A DNA stretch of 64,000 bases from Bacillus sp. N13C7 (GTDB lineage: Bacteria > Bacillota > Bacilli > Bacillales > Bacillaceae): contig NZ_JALAMO010000010.1 in the NCBI RefSeq assembly GCF_026790065.1, positions 1 through 64,000 of the forward strand, given 5' to 3'. Positions 56,358 through 64,000 of this stretch are shown here, one piece after another (the first letter of the stretch is position 1; each line of letters begins with the position of its first letter). A model generated the notes under the pieces. The model saw only the letters and a list, made by a program, of their open reading frames with translations, searched no databases and had not been told where the DNA came from. The translations under genes and the position numbers were made by a program.

Positions 56358-58103
56358 ATGACTTGGAGAAAGAGCTATGAACGCTGGAAACAGACAGACC
56401 ATTTAGATCCGGAACTGAAAGAGCGCCTCACTGAATTAGAGGGAAACGAACAGGCTCTCGAGGACTGCTTCTATAAAAACCTTGAATTCGGTACCGGCGG
56501 GATGCGCGGAGAAATCGGCGCCGGGACGAATCGGATGAATATCTACACGGTGCGCAAAGCATCAGCCGGGTTTGCGGCATACATCTCGCAGCAAGGGGAG
56601 GAAGCGAAAAAACGGGGCGTTGTCATTGCTTATGATTCCCGCCATAAATCACCGGAGTTCGCGATCGAAGCGGCGAAAACACTTGCTACACAAGGCATCC
56701 AAACATACGTATTTGATGAGCTTCGCCCGACGCCGGAGCTGTCATTCGCTGTCAGACAGCTGAACGCCTATGGGGGAATAGTGGTGACAGCAAGCCATAA
56801 CCCGCCTGAATATAACGGCTACAAAGTATACGGAGATGATGGCGGCCAGCTGCCTCCTAAGGAAGCGGATATCGTCATTGAACAGGTAAACGCGATTGAA
56901 AATGAGCTGACAATCACAGTAGACGATGAAAATGCTTTAAAAGAAAAAGGCTTGATCAAAATCATCGGTGAAGATATTGATAAGGTCTATACAGAAAAAT
57001 TGGCGTCCATTTCCGTTCATCCTGAGTTATCCGGAGAAGTAGATGTTAGCGTTGTTTTCACACCGCTGCACGGAACTGCGAATAAGCCGGTCAGACGCGG
57101 TCTTGATGCACTCGGCTACAAAAATGTAACCGTTGTAAAAGAACAGGAGCTGCCTGATTCAAACTTCTCTACGGTTAGCTCTCCAAACCCGGAAGAGCAT
57201 GCGGCTTTTGAATATGCCATTAAGCTAGGGGAGGAGCAGAACGCTGATATTCTCATCGCAACAGACCCTGACGCTGACCGCCTCGGTATTGCGGTGAAAG
57301 ATGATCAAGGCAAATATACAGTGCTGACGGGAAACCAAACCGGTGCGCTGCTGCTTCATTACCTGCTTTCAGAAAAGAAAAAGCAAGGCAGCCTGCCTGA
57401 CAATGGCGTTGTGCTCAAAACAATCGTTACAAGTGAAATTGGGCGTGCTGTCGCTTCTTCGTTCGGTCTTGACACGATTGATACACTGACAGGCTTTAAA
57501 TTTATCGGCGAAAAGATTAAGGAATACGAGGCATCAGGCCAGTACACCTTCCAATTCGGTTATGAAGAGAGCTACGGTTATTTAATCGGGGACTTTGCCC
57601 GCGACAAGGACGCCATTCAGGCAGCGCTATTGGCAGTAGAGGTTTGCGCGTTCTATAAAAAACAAGGAATGTCATTGTATGAAGCGCTCATCAGTCTCTT
57701 TAATGAGTACGGTTTTTATCGTGAGGGGCTGAAATCCCTAACGCTGAAAGGAAAACAGGGAGCAGAACAGATTGAAGCGATTTTAGCATCCTTCAGACAA
57801 AATCCGCCGCAAAAAATGGCCGGCAAACAAGTTGTAACAGCAGAAGATTACGCTGTAAGCAAACGGACGCTTCTGACAGAAAATAAAGAAGAAACCATTG
57901 ACTTGCCAAAATCAAATGTTCTGAAATACTTCCTGGAAGACGGGTCATGGTTCTGCCTCCGTCCTTCCGGAACTGAGCCGAAGGTCAAATTCTATTTCGC
58001 CGTAAAAGGCACCTCTTTAGAAGACAGCGAAAAGCGTCTTGCCGCGCTTTCTGACGATGTAATGAAGACGGTAGACGAAATAGTAGAGGCAACAGCAAAA
58101 TAA
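56358..58103 (+). CDS. pgcA: Alpha-phosphoglucomutase PgcA
   Basis: 581 aa four-domain phosphohexomutase interconverting glucose-6-phosphate and glucose-1-phosphate. The catalytic phosphoserine is in [14 protein letters not shown] (about residue 146), the metal loop is DPDADRLG, the sugar-specificity loop GYEESYGYL and the phosphate site [12 protein letters not shown]. Its product feeds UDP-glucose for teichoic acid glucosylation and the UgtP cell-size signal. TAGGAGG precedes the ATG. Confidence 0.95.
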   Translation: MTWRKSYERWKQTDHLDPELKERLTELEGNEQALEDCFYKNLEFGTGGMRGEIGAGTNRMNIYTVRKASAGFAAYISQQGEEAKKRGVVIAYDSRHKSPEFAIEAAKTLATQGIQTYVFDELRPTPELSFAVRQLNAYGGIVVTASHNPPEYNGYKVYGDDGGQLPPKEADIVIEQVNAIENELTITVDDENALKEKGLIKIIGEDIDKVYTEKLASISVHPELSGEVDVSVVFTPLHGTANKPVRRGLDALGYKNVTVVKEQELPDSNFSTVSSPNPEEHAAFEYAIKLGEEQNADILIATDPDADRLGIAVKDDQGKYTVLTGNQTGALLLHYLLSEKKKQGSLPDNGVVLKTIVTSEIGRAVASSFGLDTIDTLTGFKFIGEKIKEYEASGQYTFQFGYEESYGYLIGDFARDKDAIQAALLAVEVCAFYKKQGMSLYEALISLFNEYGFYREGLKSLTLKGKQGAEQIEAILASFRQNPPQKMAGKQVVTAEDYAVSKRTLLTENKEETIDLPKSNVLKYFLEDGSWFCLRPSGTEPKVKFYFAVKGTSLEDSEKRLAALSDDVMKTVDEIVEATAK

Positions 58104-58111
58104 TTCAGGCA

Positions 58112-58146
58112 TAAGCTGGATCATTGTAAATGATCCAGCTTTTTTC
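58112..58146 (+). terminator. Terminator of pgcA
   Basis: AAGCTGGATCATT-GTAA-ATGATCCAGCTTTTTT. Confidence 0.92.
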
Positions 58147-58210
58147 TTTTTCTCCTCCAAAAGTCTGAAAGAAAATCATCCCTCAAACGAAGTAATGAAA
58201 TACAAAAAAC

Positions 58211-58219
58211 TGGTATAAT
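58211..58219 (+). promoter_or_regulatory. Extended -10 promoter of yhcYZ-azr
   Basis: TGGTATAAT, a consensus extended -10, 35 bases before the yhcY start; no clear -35. Confidence 0.55.
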
Positions 58220-58253
58220 CTTAGATAACATGATCAATGCCGGAGTGAGAAAC

Positions 58254-59392
58254 GTGAGCAAAACGAGGATGGAAAAATTAAAAACGCTGAAAACGATTGC
58301 GGAAACCTTAAATCAAGGCCACGATGTCAAAGCGACACTGGATGAGGTTTTAAAAGAATTGCTGAGTCTGACGAACCTTCAATCCGGATGGATTTTTCTG
58401 ATAGAAGAAGATGGCTCCTATACGTTAGCCGCCGACGCTTATCTGCCCCCGGCTTTAAGCCGCAAGGAAAAAGTGCTGATGTGCGAAGGGGAGTGCTACT
58501 GCCTCACGAAATTCAATAATGGAGGGCTGAGAAGGGCGGCTAATATTATGAACTGCAAACGCATAGAATCAGCCAAGGAACTGCGCTGTTTTGACACAGA
58601 GGGGATTACGCATCATGCAACTGTGCCTTTAGAAGATGGGGACAGGAGGTTCGGATTGTTAAATGTAGCGGCAGCCGGTAAAACCATGTTTGATGAGGGA
58701 GAGCTGCATTTACTTGAGTCTGTCGCCTTTCAGATCGGAACGGCAATCCAGCGCATGACGCTTTCTGAATATAAACAAAAAAATGCTCTTTTAATGGAGC
58801 GCAACCGCCTCGCACAGGAGCTTCACGATTCTGTCAACCAAATGCTGTTTTCCGTCAGTTTAACAGCTAAAGCGGCAAAGACACTAACGAAGGATGAGAA
58901 TTTGCAGCAAATGATTGATTTCATTCAAAACTTATCACAGGACGCGCTTGCAGAAATGAAGGCGTTAATCTGGCAGCTTCGCCCCGGAGGTTTGGAAAAA
59001 GGGCTGTCTGAAGCCATTAAGAGCTATGGCGCGCTCATCGGATTGAATGTCATTTTTACGCAAAAAGGCTGTCTTGTTCTCACTGATGAGCAGGAGCATA
59101 TGCTGTGGCGGGTCGGGCAGGAGGCTTTAAACAACTGCAAAAAGCATGCAGGAACCGATACGGCGTATGTCAGCCTGACTGCATCTTCGAGCCATGTGGA
59201 GCTGGATATAGTCGATCATGGAGCAGGCTTTCGCTATGAAGCGCATGCGGGGCTGCCTTCACTTGGCATCAAAGGGATGAAAGAACGGGCAGAAAAAGCC
59301 GGTGCGGTGTTTTTGATTGAGTCAGAGCTTGGTGCGGGGACAAAGCTGTCCGTCAGTCTGCCGCTAACCAGCAAGAAAGGAGGGACAGTGCA

Positions 59393-59396
<4 letters not shown>
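58254..59396 (+). CDS. yhcY: Sensor histidine kinase YhcY
   Basis: 380 aa, cytoplasmic. An N-terminal GAF domain (about residues 20-165) contains several cysteines (CEGECYC, NCKRIES), which could serve a redox or metal sensor. The HisKA_3 dimerisation domain follows, with the phosphorylated His in AQELHDSVNQML (about residue 192), and a HATPase_c domain ends the protein (GQEALNNCKKHAG, then SLGIKGMKERAE). GTG 58254 has GGAGTGA upstream; the ATG at 58230 lacks a site. Stop overlaps yhcZ. Confidence 0.92.
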
Positions 59397-60575
<1,179 letters not shown>

Positions 60576-60577
<2 letters not shown>

Positions 60578-60818
60578 ATGTGAGCAGGGCTAATTGATCT
60601 TCATAAGTCAGTTCTGTGGCATGATCAATATAACGGAGAAGGGAATACAGCATCTTTTCAAGAACGGCGTAATCCTGTTCAAAATGATATGCATGCAGAA
60701 AATGTTCGATTCGTTTTGATAACAAATCATCCTCTGTACGCACCATTAAAATCAATAAATTATCCCATTGGGAACGATGAGTGTAATACAGCGCTTTATC
60801 GTAATCGGCATAATCCAT
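60576..60818 (-). CDS. yhdB: YhdB, small hypothetical protein
   Basis: 80 aa, soluble, helical, beginning MDYADYDKALYYTHRSQWDN; a Bacillus family without known function. AAAGGAGAAG precedes the ATG at 60818. Convergent with azr and sharing its terminator. Downstream of its start, 60819-61018 shows no further gene. Confidence 0.85.
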
Positions 60819-61018
60819 GAATCGCTTCTCCTTTCTTGTGTGAGAAGTTCGTGTTTAGTTTATGCTGCATCCTATGTTAGTGACGGGGCAAAACTTGGCG
60901 TCTGCGGCAGTACGGGGATAGCAATATGAGGGAGACATAAAATCAAAATGCCTGAATGAAGCAATCTCTTTTGGAAAACCTATGAGTGAATATAATCTGG
61001 GTACAGGAGACTGAAAAC

Positions 61019-61342
61019 ATGAAATCTCTGCCGTATACCATTGCGTTTCTTTTTTGCGGATTGATCATTGTGTCAATGGCTGCAAAAGGGCATTCAGCGG
61101 ACTCAAACGAATCCGTCCAAAAGTGGGAAAAGCTTGCCTGGAGCAAAATTCAGGAAGAATATAAGGGTGCTTCATTTTCTGATTACGCTTATATGGGGCG
61201 CACCGAGGTAAATGATCAGCAGACGAAGGATGTCTTTCGGGTGACGGTCAGACAGAATGGCGACAACTTCTCTGTCCGGGCCGAAGTCTATTTTCATCCA
61301 GTGACAAAACATATGATCAGCATCAACGTCTTTAGGCTCTAA
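61019..61342 (+). CDS. yhdC: YhdC, secreted DUF3889 protein
   Basis: 107 aa. A signal peptide (residues 1-25, hydrophobic core [18 protein letters not shown], cleavage near GHSA) is followed by an 80-residue domain: [20 protein letters not shown], then YMGRTEVND and [22 protein letters not shown]3889 has no known role. CAGGAG precedes ATG 61019; the frame begins 11 codons earlier without support. It faces lytF across a shared terminator. Confidence 0.85.
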   Translation: MKSLPYTIAFLFCGLIIVSMAAKGHSADSNESVQKWEKLAWSKIQEEYKGASFSDYAYMGRTEVNDQQTKDVFRVTVRQNGDNFSVRAEVYFHPVTKHMISINVFRL

Positions 61343-61344
61343 TC

Positions 61345-61386
61345 AAAAAAACTGTACAGCCTTGAAGGCCATACAGTTTTTGTTTT
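61345..61386 (+). terminator. Shared yhdC/lytF terminator
   Basis: AAAAAACTGTACAGCCTT-GA-AGGCCATACAGTTTTT, with two mismatched bases in the stem; usable in both directions. Confidence 0.82.
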
Positions 61387-62833
61387 AGAAATATCGTTTT
61401 GCACCGAGATAGCGCTGTTTCCAGTAAGAGTTGTTCATACTGGAAATGACAACTCCGGAATCATTGGCATTAATGAATTCTCCGTTTCCAAGATAAATTC
61501 CGACGTGGGAAGGGCCGGCTTTATATGTTGTAAAGAAGACGAAGTCTCCGACAGCAGGCTGGCTGACTGATTTCATTGTGTTCCAGTATCCGGCTGCTGT
61601 TAATCTTGATACGGATGTGACTTTGTTCAGTGCATAGTAAATGAATCCGCTGCAGTCAAATCCGGCCGGTGTTGTGCCTCCCCAGCGATATGGAACCCCA
61701 AGCTGCGCTTTAGCGGCGGCAATCATTGTGTTAATCTTCGCGCTGGTTGAACTGGAGGTGCTTGAAGACCCGGATGAGGAAGAGGATGAAGATGACGCTT
61801 TTCCTGTAATGACCAGCTTTTGGCCAATCTGCAAGACATCCGTTTTTAAGTTGTTTTTCTCCCGAATCTGGTGAGCAGTCACATTGAATTTTTGAGCAAT
61901 TACCCACAAGGAATCGCCGCTTTTCACCGTGTATGTAGTCGTCGTGCCCGAGCTTGTATTTGACGAAGACGACGATGATGAAGAAGAAGTGCCTGAAGGT
62001 GCTTTACCTGTCAGCTTCAGCACTTGTCCGACGTACAGCACATCTGATTTCAAATTATTGCTATTTCGGATTTGCTGTACAGTCAGGTTATACTTGTTTG
62101 CAATTTTCCAAAGTGAATCTCCGCTTTTTACAGTGTATTTCGTTGTTGCCGAAGTTTTGTTCGAATTTGATGAAGAGTCTTTGGAAGACGTATCAGAACC
62201 AGTTGATTTTGTTTTTAATACTTGATTCACATAGATGGTGTCTGATTTTAAGTTGTTCAAGACCTTCAATTCAGCGACGGACATATTGACTTTGTTAGCG
62301 ATTTTCCAAAGTGAATCCCCAAGCTGCACCTTATATGTTCCGGCAGAAGATGAAGAGCTGGAGCTCTTATTGGAACTGCTTTTTGTACTGGAACCAGAGC
62401 TTGAATTTGAGCTTGAAGAAACCGTACCGGACACCTTTAATTTCTGCCCCGCACGAATCATGTCGCTGCTCAGCCCGTTTAATTTTTTCAGTTCCTGCAC
62501 CGTCATTTTATACTCATTGGCGATCAGCCAAAGTGAATCTCCGCTTTTCACTGTGTAAACAGAACTTCCGCTCTTCTTGGTTGTTGAGCTTGAAGTAGAT
62601 GAAGTGCCGGAATTGCTGCCTGGAATCGTAAGCGTCTGGCCGATCGACAGAACAGTAGTCGAAAGATGATTGGCGGATGTGAGGGCCGCCACACTTGTGT
62701 TGTAGGTTTGGGCCAGTTTCCATAAAGAATCTCCGCTTTTGACCTTAATCGTTGCTGCCTCAGCTGGTGCCACTGCTAATGTTGTGCCGACAATCGCAGA
62801 TGCTGTCAGCCCTGCTGCTAATTTCTTTTTCAT
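61385..62833 (-). CDS. lytF: Peptidoglycan DL-endopeptidase LytF
   Basis: 482 aa secreted autolysin cutting the D-gamma-glutamyl-meso-DAP bond at septa and poles. Signal peptide (residues 1-26), five LysM repeats (about residues 27-70, 93-136, 169-212, 232-275, 300-343; each with the GDSLW motif) separated by Ser-rich linkers, and a C-terminal NlpC/P60 domain with Cys in [11 protein letters not shown] and His in [17 protein letters not shown] precedes the ATG at 62833. A SigD promoter precedes it, so it is made together with flagella and separates daughter cells. Confidence 0.97.
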   Translation of the reverse strand: MKKKLAAGLTASAIVGTTLAVAPAEAATIKVKSGDSLWKLAQTYNTSVAALTSANHLSTTVLSIGQTLTIPGSNSGTSSTSSSTTKKSGSSVYTVKSGDSLWLIANEYKMTVQELKKLNGLSSDMIRAGQKLKVSGTVSSSSNSSSGSSTKSSSNKSSSSSSSAGTYKVQLGDSLWKIANKVNMSVAELKVLNNLKSDTIYVNQVLKTKSTGSDTSSKDSSSNSNKTSATTKYTVKSGDSLWKIANKYNLTVQQIRNSNNLKSDVLYVGQVLKLTGKAPSGTSSSSSSSSSNTSSGTTTTYTVKSGDSLWVIAQKFNVTAHQIREKNNLKTDVLQIGQKLVITGKASSSSSSSSGSSSTSSSTSAKINTMIAAAKAQLGVPYRWGGTTPAGFDCSGFIYYALNKVTSVSRLTAAGYWNTMKSVSQPAVGDFVFFTTYKAGPSHVGIYLGNGEFINANDSGVVISSMNNSYWKQRYLGAKRYF

Positions 62834-62882
62834 CTTAGCTCTCCTTTTTCCCCCAATAATTTTAGATTGCTGTTTCTTTTTT

Positions 62883-62909
62883 ATATCGGCAGTTTTGTCT
62901 CATCGTTTT
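62883..62909 (-). promoter_or_regulatory. SigD promoter of lytF
   Basis: Minus strand AAAA (62909-62906), 15 bases, GCCGATAT (62890-62883). The -10 is identical to the SigD consensus; the -35 differs from TAAA by one base. Confidence 0.88.
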
Positions 62910-62963
62910 GCCTTTTTTAAAAAAAAGCCATATTATCTTAACAAAAAGGGGGAAAAAGGGCAT

Positions 62964-62999
62964 AAAAAAAGAAGGAATCATGATCTATTCCTTCATTCT
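62964..62999 (-). terminator. Terminator of nsrR
   Basis: Minus strand GAAGGAAT, 8-base loop and ATTCCTTC followed by seven T, overlapping the nsrR stop. Confidence 0.8.
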
Positions 63000-63425
63000 T
63001 AAAAGCTTCATGATATCTTCCTTGTTTTTAACAAGGTCGCGCAGCGTGTAGTTGTCCAAAACCGCAAGATAGGCCATAAGCGCTTCATTAAGTACATGTT
63101 TTAAGCCGCACACCGGGGAAATAATGCAGAGATTCTTGTTTGCATCAAAACATTCAACAATATTAAAATCATCTTCCGTTTTTCTGACAACCGCACCGAT
63201 ATTGATGTCTTCGGGGGCCATGCCTAAACGTATGCCGCCGCCTCGTCCGCGTATCGTTTCTACGTAGCCGAGCTGGCCGAGCCTGTATATGACTTTCATA
63301 AGATGATTTTTTGAAATAGAATAGGTTTCGGCAATCTGTTTTATATTTGAAAGCTCTCCGGGACGTTCTGCAGCCAGAAATATCAACACTCTTAATGAAT
63401 AATCTGTATAATTTGTTAACTTCAT
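62985..63425 (-). CDS. nsrR: Nitric-oxide-sensing repressor NsrR
   Basis: 146 aa Rrf2-family winged-helix protein binding a 4Fe-4S cluster that reacts with nitric oxide. The HTH is AETYSISKNHLMKVIYRLGQ, and the cluster cysteines are in ECFDANKNLCIISPVCGLKH (about residues 92, 100 and 106). It represses hmp and nitrite-reduction genes. The start MKLTNYTDYSLRVLIFL at 63425 is the family start, although the frame continues 75 codons upstream through the ygxB terminator. Confidence 0.96.
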   Translation of the reverse strand: MKLTNYTDYSLRVLIFLAAERPGELSNIKQIAETYSISKNHLMKVIYRLGQLGYVETIRGRGGGIRLGMAPEDINIGAVVRKTEDDFNIVECFDANKNLCIISPVCGLKHVLNEALMAYLAVLDNYTLRDLVKNKEDIMKLLRMKE

Positions 63426-63501
63426 AATAAGACCTCGGAATAAGACATTTTCCTTTATCTTATCATAATCGATTGAAAAATAAAAAAAAGGAATTAATCG
63501 A

Positions 63502-63540
63502 CAAAAACCATGCACCTTGTTGGGTGCATGGTTTTTTTTA
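63502..63540 (-). terminator. Terminator of ygxB
   Basis: AAAAACCATGCACC-TTGTTG-GGTGCATGGTTTTTTT; on the minus strand it follows the ygxB stop. Confidence 0.85.
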
Positions 63541-64000
63541 CATGTTATTCGGCGGATTTTGGTTTGTCTTGTTCTTATCCAGTTTCCGTTCAAACGCAGA
63601 CAGATAACGTGATGCAAAATCCTTTCCGCCAAGGCCGAAGGATAAACCAAAAGCGAGTGCGAAGCCGCTAAGCACGATAATGAACGCGGAATTGACGATT
63701 GTGTCAGCTACACCAAGCTGATCCAAGGCCATAAAGAAAGCAAGTGCGATAATAGTATATTTAGCGATCGCTGCTAAAGACTTGAATTCCTGGCCTTTAA
63801 TGATGCTCGCAAGCATTTTTCTTACCAATTCTCCGGCGTAAAGGCCGATTCCGAGTATAAAGACGGCCACAAGGACATTCGGCAGATACGCGATGATGCC
63901 AGTTGCAATGTCTACAAGGAAGTGCAGCTGAACAATTTGCAGCGCTTCGGCTGTAAATAGCAGAATGACAATGATTTGCGCGATCATACCGACAACTTGA
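63538..64000 (-). CDS. ygxB: YgxB, TM-helix membrane protein (partial)
   Basis: Only the C-terminal part is in the window; the frame is open to position 64000 (QVVG precedes the first Met). At least three transmembrane helices are visible, with the PF05552 conserved TM-helix repeat found near small-conductance mechanosensitive channels (PNVLVAVFILGIGLYAGELV and AFALAFGLSFGLGGKDFASRY-like loop). The tail is basic and Asn-rich. Location next to nsrR agrees with ygxB in B. subtilis. Function unknown; osmotic or membrane-tension role is suggested by the repeat. Confidence 0.85.
   Translation of the reverse strand, partial: QVVGMIAQIIVILLFTAEALQIVQLHFLVDIATGIIAYLPNVLVAVFILGIGLYAGELVRKMLASIIKGQEFKSLAAIAKYTIIALAFFMALDQLGVADTIVNSAFIIVLSGFALAFGLSFGLGGKDFASRYLSAFERKLDKNKTNQNPPNNM

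Noticed and set aside
61641-62598. Long plus-strand frames opposite lytF
   Set aside because: They are the antisense of Ser-rich linkers and LysM repeats; composition mirrors lytF codons.
61700-62760. Repeat array resembling CRISPR
   Set aside because: The repeats are LysM-coding units of lytF, unequal in length and divergent at DNA level; there are no spacers or cas genes.
63426-63650. In-frame N-terminal extension of nsrR
   Set aside because: The frame passes through the ygxB terminator; the Rrf2 domain begins at the ATG at 63425.

Overview
The window is core chromosome of a Bacillus subtilis-group bacterium. Gene order and proteins match the stretch I know from B. subtilis 168, running from the rrnD/trnD operon through ygaJ-thiC-senS-katA-ssu, queG-prkA, the yhb/yhc block, glpPFKD and pgcA to lytF-nsrR-ygxB. 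Several proteins differ slightly in sequence or length from the 168 versions I remember (YhcR 1190 aa, LytF 482 aa), and one segment (35.1-37.7 kb) holds genes I do not associate with that place in 168. I therefore read it as a close relative rather than 168 itself.

Layout. 0-2 kb: 3' end of an rRNA operon (5S) followed by 16 tRNA genes; the last one, Leu(CAA), has its own promoter and terminator. 2-6.4 kb: spo0M, a small gene, a short coat-like protein, a peptidase E homologue, and thiC under a TPP riboswitch. 6.4-12.4 kb: senS, katA (with a perfect PerR box) and the sulfonate operon ssuBACD. 12.5-17.2 kb: Zur-box-controlled rpsNB (S14 without zinc ribbon), an XRE/membrane pair, a lone tRNA-Gly(UCC), a B3/4-like protein, queG, an amidase and trmL. 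17.3-23 kb: regulator plus two bactofilins (yhbDEF), then the sporulation genes prkA and yhbH. 23-31 kb: the YhbI-controlled multidrug efflux operon, a YtrA-type GntR/ABC transporter operon (yhcEFGHI) and cspB. 31.5-35 kb: yhcJ, dgcK and the cystine importer tcyP. 35.1-37.7 kb: accessory segment with a streptothricin acetyltransferase-like gene, a truncated XRE/membrane gene, a probable insertion sequence remnant and a PadR/DUF2812 pair. 38-49.5 kb: spore and surface proteins (yhcM, yhcN, yhcQ), the cell-wall nuclease YhcR with its sortase YhcS, and yhcT-yhcX. 49.6-58 kb: yhxA, glycerol utilisation (glpP, glpFK, glpD with two GlpP-type antitermination leaders and a cre site) and pgcA. 58-64 kb: two-component system YhcYZ with azoreductase, yhdB, yhdC, the SigD-dependent autolysin lytF, nsrR and the 3' part of ygxB.

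Regulatory DNA is unusually readable here: TPP riboswitch, PerR box, Zur box, two promoters with an ATCGGAAT motif at the same place (ssuB and tcyP, both sulfur genes; CymR-like), SigW- and SigD-type promoters, dyads at the yhbD and yhcE promoters, and a repeated PadR operator. The observation I find least explained is a two-hairpin leader/terminator element present, with 24 of 29 identical bases and a compensatory base change, in front of both senS and ssuB. I found no CRISPR array, prophage or complete transposon, and no strong candidate for an entirely new system.
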